A stretch of 64,000 nt of DNA from Microdochium bolleyi (GCA_001566295.1 KQ964263.1:515862-579861); one strand, 5' to 3'. Numbered from the stretch's first letter, positions 11,901 through 22,410 are shown. Numbers and translations are program-made. Notes: generated by a model not told the origin, from the sequence alone.

Positions 11901-12683
11901 GGGATGTGCAGACTGGCCTCGGAGCATCGCTACGCAATCAAGGTTTTAGTCCGCGTAGCGACGCACGCAATACGATCCCTGCGAGCAGGCTTGACATAGA
12001 GTTAAGTGCCAGGCACACAAGGTGAGGCGCAAGATGCAAGTGTGCGGCTACGGGATAGTTTGTGTTACGCCTGAGCTATTCTCGGCACGCCATCCAGACA
12101 AAGAGCGAGGGCAGCGTTCTGTTGATGCTCCATTGGCAGTGACGCGGCCAGATTGTGTGTGCCACCGCCAGCACACGCAATCACCGCCAGGGCCCAGGGC
12201 CCCTTGGGATTGTGCAAGCGACGCACCCAATAGGAAGGCCGGCGCCAGCGCCAGCATGGTCCAGCTGCCGTGGCGCTCGTGTCTTGCGCCAGTCCTAGCC
12301 CCAACTGGGCATTGTGCCCCCCGGACCAGCAGTGGGATGCTCTACACGACGGGACCAATGGCCGCGCTGCTGCGGTCACATGGCAGAAGCTTGATTGACC
12401 CCTGCACCGCTTGGCCGTCGAGGTCCAGCCCACAGAAGGCGTCAGGGGTCCTGACGACCACGGCTGAGCTAGCCTGAGTCAAAGCCGCCACGGCACTTGT
12501 TGGGGGATTGCGTTGGCTATGGATTCATCCGATTCGGCACAGACGAATTACGCCGTACAAAACGAGAGGCGTCGCCAGGTTTCCCCGCGGCCGTCATGGC
12601 AGCCCTTGTCTTGACTGTCTGTCTCCCTGTCCTGCTGGTGTTGCTGTCGACCATTATCTTCCGCAACCATCTCGTCCCCAGCC
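8971..12683. other. Long intergenic region
   Basis: This 3.7 kb has no reading frame with convincing protein character. The part at 9150-9610 is AT-rich, and a short CTGC/CCTG tetranucleotide repeat lies at about 9866-9892. The last ~170 bp form the 5' leader of the membrane-protein gene and contain two upstream ATG frames. Open frames around 10000-10550 and 11460-12480 exist on both strands with no residue-level signal. Confidence 0.6.
12519..12614 (+). other. Upstream ORF (31 codons)
   Basis: An ATG at 12519 opens a 31-residue frame ending at TGA 12612-12614, within 165 bp of the main start at 12684. It could act as an upstream ORF or belong to an unrecognised 5' exon. No expression evidence is available. 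Confidence 0.3.
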
Positions 12684-12700
12684 ATGGCATCAACGATTAG
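12596..12700 (+). other. Upstream ORF overlapping the main start
   Basis: An ATG at 12596 opens a 34-residue, strongly hydrophobic frame that ends at 12700, overlapping the main ATG at 12684 in another phase. If translated it would compete with the downstream start. Confidence 0.3.
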
Positions 12701-13604
12701 CGACAGCGAGCTGCTGGCTCGCCAGTATGGCGGCATCAAGATCGTCCGTGTCCGCCCGCAGGCCGTGTCGACCCTGCTCCCCTACGGTGCCATTATCCTC
12801 GTCTCGATGCTTGTTGGCATCGTCCTCATCTCCACCGCCCTCGAGCGCTGGGGGCTACGCCTCGTCTACCGCAAGATCTTCACCGACCTCGAGGCCGACA
12901 AGAACAAGGACCGCCAGCGGCGGTCCTTTGTGTACCACCACATCGCGCTGCTGCTCATGTTCCCCATCTTCTTCGTCGGCCTGCAGCCCGGGGCTCTGTT
13001 CCTCTTCGAGAACAGCAACCTTTCGGACCCGGCGTTTGGCGGGGAGCGCGTCCGCCACGGCACCATCGGCGACGTCCTCTTTATACTATTCCAGCTGTAC
13101 TCGGCCTACTTCCTCTTCGAGCTCGCCTTCCGCACGCGCTTCGCCAGCGCCATCAACATTGCGCACCACCTCGCCCTGCTGCTCATCGCGCAGACGTCGC
13201 TCGTCCTCTCGCTCGACCTCAAGCGCCACCCGGAGGCCACGATGGAGTTCTACATGTGCCTCGTCTGGGGCGCGTTCGACATCGTCGCCGAGATGCCCAT
13301 GCACGTCATCATGATCATCTGGCGCGTGCGCCGCGACCGCTCCCCGAAGCTGCTGTCGTGGCTCGGCTTCGGGCTCAGCGCGTGGGTGGTCAGCATGGCG
13401 TGCGCTGAGATCGGCATCACCGTGTTCCTCCTCCAGAAGTCGTGGGACCAGTGGAGCGTCGAGTGGAAGGTCGCGACGCCGCTCATCTTCAGCATGTGGA
13501 TCTGCGCGCAGCTGCACGGCGCGCGGATATTCTTCACCATGGCGTGGGGCGAGCGCAGGAAGGTCAAGAGCGCGAGGCAGGAGCCCTGGCCGCCGGCGCC
13601 GTAA
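12684..13604 (+). CDS. Multipass membrane protein, possibly TLC-like
   Basis: The single-exon frame encodes 306 aa with about seven hydrophobic segments (near residues 26-50, 84-108, 125-148, 156-178, 187-210, 226-252 and 264-284). A His-His pair in the segment INIAHHLALLLIA and the spacing of the helices recall TLC-domain proteins (Lag1/TRAM/CLN8 group), but this is a weak resemblance and no catalytic set is secure. Basic residues flank the helices at both ends, as expected for an ER or plasma-membrane protein. There is no cleavable signal peptide. The start ATG has a good context (ccATGg). Function is unknown; a conserved fungal membrane protein is the safe reading. Confidence 0.85.
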   Translation: MASTISDSELLARQYGGIKIVRVRPQAVSTLLPYGAIILVSMLVGIVLISTALERWGLRLVYRKIFTDLEADKNKDRQRRSFVYHHIALLLMFPIFFVGLQPGALFLFENSNLSDPAFGGERVRHGTIGDVLFILFQLYSAYFLFELAFRTRFASAINIAHHLALLLIAQTSLVLSLDLKRHPEATMEFYMCLVWGAFDIVAEMPMHVIMIIWRVRRDRSPKLLSWLGFGLSAWVVSMACAEIGITVFLLQKSWDQWSVEWKVATPLIFSMWICAQLHGARIFFTMAWGERRKVKSARQEPWPPAP

Positions 13605-13739
13605 GGGGGATGCGTCTGGAGGAGTGGGGGCAGAGAGGTTGAAGCATCATTGCATTGCAGCGAGCGTTGTGTTTTGGTTGTTCCTTTGTCCTTGTCAATT
13701 TTCCTGGCATGGAGAGCGGCATTAGACATCTGCGTGGGC

Positions 13740-13767
13740 TTTTTTTTTTTTTTTTTTTTTTTTTTTT
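13740..13767 (+). repeat. Poly-T tract (28 nt)
   Basis: An uninterrupted run of 28 T lies about 135 bp downstream of the membrane-protein stop codon. It could be the end of an old poly(A)-bearing insertion in reverse orientation or simple homopolymer slippage; no flanking duplication is evident. Confidence 0.9.
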
Positions 13768-14220
13768 GGAACGAGCTAGCGACCATGGTTGTTCATTTTC
13801 GTGTATATATTCGCGTAGATGCTAGATAATGTACATAAACATTTCTGCTCTGATCTGCGCCGTCCAAACCAGTTCTGCGCATCATTACCTGTTGACAGGC
13901 GATGAATCGTGATGTTTTTCTAGCCCTGAGTCCGCCTCGATCTGTACTGGAACGTAATTAGGACTCACCCACTGCGGCCGTGGAGCACAGTCGCGTCCAC
14001 ATCGCGGCAAGTCCCGGCGGCTGAGCACGGAGCAATCTCCGATACATTGGGTAGCGATTACTCAACCGTCCGTACACGAATGTGCCTTGTTCAAAAGTCT
14101 TCGCCCTGCCTACGCGAACCTAGCGCTGATTAGCTCTCTGCCGTCTTGGGTGCTGTCAGCTGACTGCGCAGAGGGTGAGTTGTGCCTGGCCAAAGTTTAC
14201 GATCGTCTGGTCCCAAGGGA

Positions 14221-14274
14221 GCTAGCTGTACCTGGTTGCTAGCTGTACCTGGTTGCTAGCTGTACCTGGTTGCT
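14221..14274 (+). repeat. 17-bp minisatellite, three copies
   Basis: The unit GCTAGCTGTACCTGGTT is repeated three times without a mismatch, followed by GCT. It is intergenic. Confidence 0.95.
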
Positions 14275-15480
14275 CTCCAGGGGGCCCTAAGGTTTGTAGT
14301 CAAGTGCGCGCGCATCTCAAATTGATCCTGGCACTTATTTGCCATCAGCCACCCCCCTCCTCAAATGTCAGGCGAACGAAGAAACAAAAGACGTTGGTTC
14401 GGAAACGGAGCGGCAGCCTCTCCAGCCACCCAGCGCTGAGATGTACGAACAAAACAACAACAATCACACACAAAACTTTGCACAACCCCCTGCCCGCGCG
14501 GGATGGGGGACCACTTTGTCTGTGCAGGGACGATGCGAACGCAAGAACAAAGCCCGCTCCTCCCCGCCCCGGGTTGATGATGCCAGCAGCCACGACCACG
14601 CCGGGCTGGAATTGGGGTGCGGAACAAGAAAAAGATAAAGTTCACTACCTGGTGGTCAATTACGAGTTGTGGCTTTTGCGCTGGCTGGCTGGCTGGCTGA
14701 CGACAATAGGGTAGCCACTATTGATAGCCCCCGCCGAGTCTGCGGAATGTGTTGTGGCTGACGCTTGCCCTGGGTCGCGGGGATGCGATGGAGGGGAAGC
14801 CAAAAAGAAATAGAAAAAAGGAAAAGGGTGGTTACAGCTTGCAAACAGGTATATTTATTTATGCGGCTATGCGCAACAACACCCAGTGCAATAGTGTGTA
14901 CATACCCCGTCTGGGACTGCCTAGTCCAGACACGTTCGTGTCCCGGGACATTGTCGGCCGGAGGCCACGCCGATGATCGGCCGGTCCGAAGAAAGAGCCC
15001 GGAGGAGGAAGAGTGGAGCAATGCATCCGGAGGCAAGCGCCGGAGATCGGCCGAGTGCGGGTTGAAGTGATCGGGCACAGGTCGACAGGCTGACAAGCCA
15101 GAACGGCAGTCAAGAGACACAAGTGCCCGTCGACCATGCATGTATCAAGACCCCTGATGCGAGATCGAATCAAGTCCCAGCTCAACCCAAGCCCGGGCTG
15201 CATGCACGAGCAGGGGGGACGGTCTTCGCCAGCGAGCGAGCCCGGGGTGACAAGTGAGGGGCGACCATACTTCAGCCGCAGACCATTGCCAGCATCGTCA
15301 CCGCCACCCTGGGCACCACCGATGCCCGACAAGGCCCAGGACTCTTACTCAGCCTGCCCTTCCTCCCTCAATGCTGGGTTACGAGGCGGACTGTTAGCTC
15401 GTCCTACATTGGACCTCTATCCGCTGGTTCCTTGCCCGGCAAGTCCTAGCGTCCGGGTTTACACAAGCCCGCTCTCAGCC

Positions 15481-18400
15481 ATGGCGGCCTCCACCACGAC
15501 GGCAGCGGCAGTAGCAGCGCCTGCTGTCCAAGCCACCCCCGCCACGGACCGTACAGACAACGAGAACGACAACCCTGGTGCCGACGTTGGCGACGTTGGC
15601 GACGACGGCGACGACAATGACGACGAGTACGTCCGCCGGCGCAACGCCTCCGGGCTCGCGGACCTCGGCCACGCCCTCGTCCGGCTCGACAGTGGCACCA
15701 CGCGGCGACTGCTCTCCGCAGCGAGCAGCGGCGACGCAGGCCTCTCGGCGCGGCGCCGGGCCGAGGCGGACGCCATCTGCCACCGACTCGCGGAGCTGAA
15801 TCCCGAGGTCGCCGGCTACTTCCGCCCCAAGGAGGAGGCTGTCTCAAGGCTGAAGCTGCGGATGCTCGTGCCGAGACCGACACCGATGGAGACTGAGAAA
15901 GCAGGAGCACCGACAACAGAGGCTGCTGATGATGATGATCTCCACTCTGGGGGCAAACAAGGCGGCGCGGTCGAAGAGGGGGCGTCCGTGGAGATGCTGG
16001 AGGAGAAGGCGAAGCAGGTCGAGATCGAGGCCTTCATCGCCGTCAGCTACTGCTGGCACTACCCCTCGTGGCGTCTACCCCCGGCCGCCTCGCACATCGC
16101 AACTGGGTGGGAGATCTCGCGGCCCATGGTCGACGCCGTGATGCGCATCGCCGGGGAGACCAGGCACAACAGCTACTACAACAACAACACCGAGTCTGAC
16201 GAGCCCGTCCCTATCACGATTACCACTAACACTAACACCACCACCACCACCGGCGGCAGCAACAGCCGGGACGGGGGCGGGAAGAAACAGACAGCAGTGT
16301 GGCTGGACCAGCTGTGCATCAACCAGGCCAGCGAGGACGACAAGACCACACACGTCGGCGCGATGGACCTCATCTACCGCTCGGCGCGGCGCGTCGTCAT
16401 CCTGCTCGAGGACGTGCAGCTGGCCGACAGCCACGAGGAGGCCGCCGCGCTCGCGTACAAGGGTTTCTACCAGGACATGTGCGACGAGGTGGCCGCGGGG
16501 GGGCTCGAGGGCACGGAGAAGGCGGCTTTCGTGGGGGGTTACTTTGCCCGGCGGGAGCGGGAGTGGTGTGAGACAAGAAGGAGCGGTGCCGGCCCGAACA
16601 CGACGGCGATGACGACGGTGCCGCAGCTCCAGGCCGCGGGGACGAGGTTCGTCGTGCGCGTGCTGCGGGCGCGGTGGTTCTCGCGGGCCTGGTGCGCCCA
16701 CGAGTCCCGCGTCGCGACGCACGGCAAGAGGAACAACCCGCTGTTCCTGTGCTACGGGCCTGCTCCGTCTTCTGTCGCCTCTCCCGCCGAGAGCAGCAGC
16801 ACTACGAAAGAAGCAGCAGCAGCAGTCCTTGACTTTGAGTTCCGCGTCATCCACTACCTCGCGCTGCACATGTGCTCCCTGCCCCCGGTCCCCTCGCAAG
16901 AAGACGAAGAAGAAGAAGAAGCCCCGGCCTCGCGGATCCCTGACCTTGACGAGCTGCTCGACCAGCAGCGCCTCCTGGACGACCCGGACCCGACGCGCCT
17001 GTGGCAGCTGTGGTACCGCATCCAGCGGCTCATGCCGGAGCGCCGGGAGGAGACGTGCTCGGCGATGCAGCACCTCGTGAGCATCCTCTCGTTCGGGTGC
17101 TCGTTCCGCGGCGACCTCATCTCCATCGCGCTCAACACGTCCGGGCTGCCCCTGGTCTTCACGGGCAGCGGGCGGGTGCGCAGCGTGGGCGACGCCGTGT
17201 GGATGTTCGCCCTGCTGACCATCGCGGCGGGGGATGTGGTGCCGCTCGTCATGGAAGGAGGCAAGATGAGGCTGGAACTGCAGGGCGGCGGCGAAGTGTA
17301 CGACACGGCAGCGACACAGCCCTTGGGCGCGGTGAACGAGGAGGAGAAGGAGGAGAAGAAGAAGACGGAGGAGGTCATCTCCTGGTCCCCGCTCCCCAAG
17401 CAGGCCGTCCTCGACTCGGTGCTTCCCCTGCCGGACCCGTCGCTTATCACGGCCGTGACGGCCGAATACATCGAGCTCGACCTGCTGCTCCTCACGGCGC
17501 TGCCCGCCACGCCATCCTCGGCGTCCCAGGAGAAAGCCCGGTCGCTCATCGCCGAGTTCGGGCTCGACTCCGTGGCCGAGCTGTACAGCCTCGCAGCGGG
17601 CGCCGACGTGCAGCGCAAGTCGGAGCTCATGGCGGCCGTGATCAGCAGGATCAAGCAGGGGGCTGGGGGCGGCCCGGGGCCGCTGGCGGTGTTCGTGCAG
17701 CAGTGGCTCGCGATCGGGATCGAGTGTGGTTTGGCCTGGGTGTTGCGCTTCCCGGGCAACATGGCACGGGCGACGGGGGACGAGAGCGGGTGGGAGCAGG
17801 GTGTGCTGGGGGTGGTGGATGACGAGACGCTGCTGCCGGCGGCAAGGGCGCTGCTGGGCGTGTTGTCGGGGAGGCGCGGTGATGATGATGGAGGTGGCAG
17901 GACTCAGGGGCGGGAGGCCAACAGATCCGGAGATGGCAAAGGTGATATCAAGAATGGCAGTACTACCACCACAGACGCCAGCGTCGACAACGACGACGAG
18001 ACACTCCGCACAGCAGCCCGCTTCCTGCGCACGATTCTCGACCCGGCCCTCAAGTTCTTCACTGCGGCGCCCCGCCTGCTGCCGATCAGCGGCAGCTCGT
18101 CTTCCTCCCCTTCCTCCTCCACTCGTTCCGAGGAAATCGACTACGCCGTGACATTCTCCTCCAGCAACCGGGCCTACATCGCCGTCCCGCTCGCCGTCGC
18201 GCACCTCCCGGAGCGGCTCACGCGCGCGTGGGTCCTCGAGCCCTTCGACGCCGCCCGCGACCCGCCCGAGAGGCCCGCCGACTTCCTGCCCGACCCGGCG
18301 CGCACGGGGATCGAGCCGGGCGAGAAGCTGGAGGACGTGTATCCCGTGCTGTCGTCCGACTATGCGGACCGGCGGAGGCCGTGGGTTGGTGCGACTGCGT

Positions 18401-18651
18401 GGAGGCTGAGGAGGCGGGAGGCCATCTTTGGCGGGGGCAGATGGGATGCAGATGCGTTGCGGGACACGCTGGCCGCGCAGGGTGAAAATGGCGGCGGTGG
18501 CGAGGGACTGGGACAGGCTCATGCCGTGGTGCTGAGGAGGCAAAGGGTGTACGGCGCGGAGGACTACGACTGGGGCGAGATCCTGAAGGCCGCGAGGAGG
18601 ATCGAGGGCCCTGGCGGACAGCCGGAGAGCGACGTGCCCAAGGCTGCTTGA
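15481..18651 (+). CDS. HET-domain (heterokaryon incompatibility-type) protein
   Basis: The single-exon frame encodes 1,056 aa from the ATG at 15481 (context gccATGg). The HET domain shows its three hallmark blocks: AVSYCW near residue 187, WLDQLCINQ near 274-282, and MDLIYRSARRVVILLED just after. These blocks define the PF06985 fold, found in fungal allorecognition proteins that trigger cell death after fusion of incompatible hyphae. An Asn/Thr-rich insert (about residues 228-265) splits the first and second blocks, and further Glu- and Ser-rich inserts follow. The rest resembles the long C-terminal part common in HET proteins with a repeated layout of helices and no NACHT or WD40 repeats. 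The frame is open upstream to an ATG at 15136, but that stretch is low-complexity. The gene converges on the Zn2Cys6 gene. Confidence 0.9.
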   Translation: MAASTTTAAAVAAPAVQATPATDRTDNENDNPGADVGDVGDDGDDNDDEYVRRRNASGLADLGHALVRLDSGTTRRLLSAASSGDAGLSARRRAEADAICHRLAELNPEVAGYFRPKEEAVSRLKLRMLVPRPTPMETEKAGAPTTEAADDDDLHSGGKQGGAVEEGASVEMLEEKAKQVEIEAFIAVSYCWHYPSWRLPPAASHIATGWEISRPMVDAVMRIAGETRHNSYYNNNTESDEPVPITITTNTNTTTTTGGSNSRDGGGKKQTAVWLDQLCINQASEDDKTTHVGAMDLIYRSARRVVILLEDVQLADSHEEAAALAYKGFYQDMCDEVAAGGLEGTEKAAFVGGYFARREREWCETRRSGAGPNTTAMTTVPQLQAAGTRFVVRVLRARWFSRAWCAHESRVATHGKRNNPLFLCYGPAPSSVASPAESSSTTKEAAAAVLDFEFRVIHYLALHMCSLPPVPSQEDEEEEEAPASRIPDLDELLDQQRLLDDPDPTRLWQLWYRIQRLMPERREETCSAMQHLVSILSFGCSFRGDLISIALNTSGLPLVFTGSGRVRSVGDAVWMFALLTIAAGDVVPLVMEGGKMRLELQGGGEVYDTAATQPLGAVNEEEKEEKKKTEEVISWSPLPKQAVLDSVLPLPDPSLITAVTAEYIELDLLLLTALPATPSSASQEKARSLIAEFGLDSVAELYSLAAGADVQRKSELMAAVISRIKQGAGGGPGPLAVFVQQWLAIGIECGLAWVLRFPGNMARATGDESGWEQGVLGVVDDETLLPAARALLGVLSGRRGDDDGGGRTQGREANRSGDGKGDIKNGSTTTTDASVDNDDETLRTAARFLRTILDPALKFFTAAPRLLPISGSSSSSPSSSTRSEEIDYAVTFSSSNRAYIAVPLAVAHLPERLTRAWVLEPFDAARDPPERPADFLPDPARTGIEPGEKLEDVYPVLSSDYADRRRPWVGATAWRLRRREAIFGGGRWDADALRDTLAAQGENGGGGEGLGQAHAVVLRRQRVYGAEDYDWGEILKAARRIEGPGGQPESDVPKAA

Positions 18652-19168
18652 GTTTGTAAGGCTTTGATGTGTTGTGATAGACATGTGGCACAGATACCAA
18701 AGAAAGAGCCGCTCCAGACGAACTGCCATAGCACGAGGGAACATAAAGTGGTGGTTGCTCCCACTCGACCGCGTCAACGAACGACCAGTCTGGCTCTCTC
18801 AAGTGCGAGACAACTTTGACGTGTAAAGCGAAGCATCGACACATCGCACGTCTAGGCCCTCGGGATACCAACAAAGAGCCTCCTGAGCTTTATATCTATC
18901 CCTTCCTATCTCTCGTATGCATCTCGAGCCAAGCCAATCTTGTGTAAGCAACCATGAACACTAACCGTCTATAAACTTTCTGCACAAATATCCCTTTCAG
19001 CCTAACGAGGTGTTATAAGGTCCCTCCCTCAATCGAATCCTCATGCCATTTGACGTTTTCACCCTCATCCCACCATTCGTCGCACCAGGGGTGGCTGGCT
19101 GGGACGGAGGTGGGTAGTTGATTATCAGACGCTCCAAGCAAATAGGTTTCCTTCTTCTTTCTCCCTCC
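18652..19168. other. Intergenic between convergent genes
   Basis: These 517 bp hold the 3' untranslated regions of the HET gene (plus) and the Zn2Cys6 gene (minus). I see no gene or structured element in it. Confidence 0.7.
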
Positions 19169-21637
19169 TCAGGCGACGACGCGCGCGCAGAAGACGCCCT
19201 CGCGCAGCGCGGCGGCCGCCGTGGCGACGTGCATGGGGATGCACCTGAGGGTGAGCTCCTTCCGGGCGCGCAGCGGCATGACCTGGAAGCCGCCGCTGAG
19301 GTGGTGGGGGATCTGCGACTGCTTCTGCTGCTGCTGCCGCAGTGCCTGAAGATGGGACGTGCTTGCGCATAGGGAGGGAGAATGGCAGGAGGAGGAGGGG
19401 GAGGCAGACGAGCAGTACGAGGGCGAGGAGCGAGGATCTGCAACCGACGATCCCGCCGCTGGAGCGGATGATGATGTCAGGGTTCCGTTGTGCGCCTGAG
19501 GGAAGACGTCTGGGCCTGTAGACTTTGGGGGCAAGGACGGCTCCGGCGGTGGCGGCGAGGTAGATGACAGTGATAACAGTGATGATGATGACGACGACGA
19601 TGACCACGATGCAGATGAGGAAGACAGAGATCCAGACCATGTAGACAGTGGCTCGTCGCGTCCCTTTGCGTCGATACCGCCGTGCTGCTCAGACCCGAGG
19701 TGCGGCGGTCGGCATCGATGGCATCCCGCACCGCACGCTCCCACCGGGAGAGAGCAGGATGTCGACGGCGAGCTGCTGGCGCTGTCACGCTGCTGCCGCT
19801 CCACAGACCTGTTCCCGAGGAGCACCTCGGCGTGCTCGTCAAAGGCACGCTCCACAACGACGGCCATGATATCGAGCAGGCCGAGTTGCTGCTCTGCGAG
19901 GCGCTGCTGCCCCCGGTCCGGCTGCCATGGCGAGGGCCGGCTGGTGGTGGTGGTGGTGGTGGTGCCGGTGGTTGTATTTGAAACATCAGCGGCGACTGCC
20001 AGAGCTGCCTGCCTCGACATGACCGGGAGTATGGAACAGTCGAGAAACGTGTCGGCAAAGCTGAGCACCGCGAAGCCATCGATCTCAGGGGAAAGAGTGC
20101 ACGCCAGGCTCAGCAGGCTCGCAAAGTCGACGTCTCCTCCCTCCTCCTCCTCATGAGAAGTCACGGCCATGGCGACCTGCCTGCAGTGCAGGTACGCCCG
20201 GAGCCTCCTGAACGTCATCATGTCGCTGCTGGTCCCGAGCCGCCGCCGCTGCCGCCGCCGCAGCTCGTCCTGCCAGACGCCCATGTGCTCCAGCAGCCGG
20301 GCCTGGTCGCGCAGGTGCTTCTCGGCGTCGAGCATGTGCCCGACCGAGACGGCCCAGTGCAGGCTGAGCACCCACGACTCGAGCGTGCCGTGGAAGGCGT
20401 TCCACTGGCGCCTCAGGGCGTCGTGGCTGCTCTCGCCCTTCCCCTGGCCCTCGTGGGCCGGCGGTGGTGGTGCCGGCAGGGTCTCAGGGAGGAGGAACGA
20501 CGGCAGCAGCGGCGGCGGCGGCGGCGATGGGCTCTTATTCTTCTTTTCGGTCTGCCGACTTCCTCCCTGCCCATCTGAGGGCGGTGGCGGCGGCGGTGCC
20601 ATCAACCCGCCGAGCACGCCCGCCGCGACGAAGCGGACGAGGACGCACTCGGTGCTGCACAGCACGCGGGAGTCGCCGTACCGCGGGTGCAGGCCGTACC
20701 TCGTCGCGCCATCCGCTCTGGCGCCCCGGGGGCTCACGACGTGGGGGCGCAGCACGGCGACGCCCGCGGCCATGACGGCGTTGCGCGACGCGAAGTTGCC
20801 CTGCAGCAGCTCGAGCACGGCGAAGCACAGCGTCGCGAGGGCGACGTCGGGCGCCGCCATGGCCGGCAGGGCGTCCCGGAACGCGGCGAGCGCGCGGGCG
20901 TAGTTGCCCACGGCCGAGATGAGGTGCCGGTCCTTGCCTGTGTGGCTGCTGCTGCTGCTGCTGCTGCTGCCGCTGCTGCTGCTGGTGCTGCTGCTGCCGT
21001 TAGTGTAAATGTAGTCTTCCGGCCGCCCCAAGGCGCGGAATCCGTTAGCCCGCAGCGCCGTGTTGGGCGAGTTGCTGAGGTCCCGGATCGCGAGGCAGAC
21101 ATAGCGGTAGCAGTCCCGGTGCAGGCTCTCGCGCGGCAGGATCTCGGAGAAGACCTCGCTGCGTGTCAGGCCGACAGGGTCGAACGTCGCAAAGGCAGAG
21201 TGCACAATGGCCCGCGCCGAGTCCTCGGCCGTCCAGAGGTGTCGCGTGAGTCGGAGCTTTCGGGACGTGGTGTGGAATAATGCAGCTGGTGCTGTCTCTC
21301 GGCGGTTTGGGGGTTTCCTCACAGAGATGGGGGCCTGCTTCTTGCCGGGCGTCTCGTCGGACGGCAGCAGCACCCGCTGCATGGCCTGCTGCTCGGCGGG
21401 TGCGGCGTTCTTGGCCACGCGGTGTGGCTCCCGAGGATACTCGCAGCGCAGCAGGAGGCGCCGGCACGCCGAGCAGGCCGGGCGGCCCTCGTCGCAGCGG
21501 ACGTGGCGCTTCTTGCAGGCGAAGCAGCCAGCCCTCGACTTGGAGTGGTATGCCCTGCCTGTCAAGCACCCGCGTGGCTGCTGCTGCTGCTCCTGAGCCG
21601 TGGCACCAGAGCGGAACTGTATTAGGGTGCTAGCCAT
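19169..21637 (-). CDS. Zn2Cys6 fungal-type transcription factor
   Basis: The frame from ATG 21637-21635 to TGA 19171-19169 encodes 822 aa. Six cysteines at C38, C41, C48, C55, C58 and C65 (spacing 2-6-6-2-6) with Lys/Arg-rich spacing form a classic binuclear zinc cluster that binds CGG-type half-sites. The middle part (about residues 120-450) has the helical character of the fungal-specific regulatory domain (Fungal_trans_2 style). It is interrupted by polyserine runs encoded by CTG/CAG-type triplets at about 20940-21000. Residues about 650-790 are Ser/Pro/Gln-rich and probably disordered. The frame is open further upstream to 21919, but that stretch lacks domain character; the chosen ATG sits 37 residues before the zinc cluster, a normal distance. 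It lies between the HET gene (convergent) and the PD-(D/E)XK gene (same strand). Confidence 0.9.
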   Translation of the reverse strand: MASTLIQFRSGATAQEQQQQPRGCLTGRAYHSKSRAGCFACKKRHVRCDEGRPACSACRRLLLRCEYPREPHRVAKNAAPAEQQAMQRVLLPSDETPGKKQAPISVRKPPNRRETAPAALFHTTSRKLRLTRHLWTAEDSARAIVHSAFATFDPVGLTRSEVFSEILPRESLHRDCYRYVCLAIRDLSNSPNTALRANGFRALGRPEDYIYTNGSSSTSSSSGSSSSSSSSHTGKDRHLISAVGNYARALAAFRDALPAMAAPDVALATLCFAVLELLQGNFASRNAVMAAGVAVLRPHVVSPRGARADGATRYGLHPRYGDSRVLCSTECVLVRFVAAGVLGGLMAPPPPPPSDGQGGSRQTEKKNKSPSPPPPPLLPSFLLPETLPAPPPPAHEGQGKGESSHDALRRQWNAFHGTLESWVLSLHWAVSVGHMLDAEKHLRDQARLLEHMGVWQDELRRRQRRRLGTSSDMMTFRRLRAYLHCRQVAMAVTSHEEEEGGDVDFASLLSLACTLSPEIDGFAVLSFADTFLDCSILPVMSRQAALAVAADVSNTTTGTTTTTTTSRPSPWQPDRGQQRLAEQQLGLLDIMAVVVERAFDEHAEVLLGNRSVERQQRDSASSSPSTSCSLPVGACGAGCHRCRPPHLGSEQHGGIDAKGRDEPLSTWSGSLSSSSASWSSSSSSSSLLSLSSTSPPPPEPSLPPKSTGPDVFPQAHNGTLTSSSAPAAGSSVADPRSSPSYCSSASPSSSCHSPSLCASTSHLQALRQQQQKQSQIPHHLSGGFQVMPLRARKELTLRCIPMHVATAAAALREGVFCARVVA
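20941..21000 (-). repeat. Triplet repeat coding polyserine
   Basis: Imperfect CTG/CAG-type triplets inside the Zn2Cys6 gene encode runs of serine broken by Gly, Thr and Asn. Length polymorphism between strains is likely. Confidence 0.8.
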
Positions 21638-22410
21638 GTTGACAGTCAAACCTGAGAGCGGTGTACTTGATCTTGTGCTTTTTTTGTGAGCTGAGTGGGT
21701 GTGTGCCGTCGGGCATACCCTAACCGGGAGCAGCAGGGAAGTATTCGTTAGGGGCGGCCGTTGCGGAGTAAGAAAAAGTCCTGGGTTGGCTTCCCTCTCG
21801 ACGAGTGGCAGGCGAGTGACACTGTAAGAGTGAGCATGGTCGTCATCGGAGGTGGTCTCCACGACAATAGGTAGGACAGGCATGGACGAACGCTGCCGCC
21901 GCTTATGCACCTCGTACACGTCCTATCTCAGCCTAGCGGCACGACAGGGACACTCTTCTCGCATGTTGATTCGGCTGTCAGTCTGGTGGCTCAGGGGTGT
22001 GACAGTCCGGGGTGTGGTCGCATGTGGATAAGTGACAGGGCTACCGCCGTGCAGTTCAAGTATTGCTGACAGGCCCAGGGGAGGCCACAAACTCGCGGTG
22101 GACAGAGCCCAGGCACTGGCAGAACCTGGCGTCATAACAAATGCTGTTTCCCCGGGCACCGCAGACTCTTGAACCATACATGCAGGTCTATCATAGGTGA
22201 CAGTAAGGTACGGGACTCGTACATCCACGTGTATTGTCGCTTTCGTGCTCCGGCTGTCAGTAACGTAACGTGTGATACGGATAGAGAGCAATCAGGGCTC
22301 TTGGTTTTCTTGCATTGAGTGTTTGGTCACCGTAATACTGAACGTCAGCTAGAGTCACCGTCAGGTTCCCCGATCAACTTGACCCATGGGACATCTGACC
22401 TCTGGACTAA
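21638..22410. other. Intergenic, promoter of Zn2Cys6 gene
   Basis: This 773-bp stretch lies between two minus-strand genes and contains the upstream region of the zinc-cluster gene. I see no separate gene. Confidence 0.65.

Larger units (their letters stand above)
13605..15480. other. Intergenic with repeats; possible 5' extension of HET gene
   Basis: It contains a 28-base T run (13740-13767), a 17-bp tandem repeat (14221-14274), a GGCT tetranucleotide run near 14683-14700 and an A-rich patch near 14800-14825. The last 345 bp (15136-15480) remain open in frame with the HET gene but encode Pro/Ser/Arg-rich sequence unlike a conserved domain. Confidence 0.7.

Noticed and set aside
12022..12477. 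151-codon plus-strand frame upstream of the membrane-protein gene
   Set aside because: No conserved-looking segment; competing frames of similar length on the other strand.
16075..18777. 900-codon open frame on the minus strand opposite the HET gene
   Set aside because: It is the antisense of a GC-rich coding sequence with third-position bias; residues are Arg/Ala/Gly/Val-rich with no domain, whereas the plus strand has all HET blocks.
21638..21919. N-terminal extension of the Zn2Cys6 gene to ATG 21919
   Set aside because: The extra residues look random; the internal ATG at 21637 sits at the usual distance before the zinc cluster.
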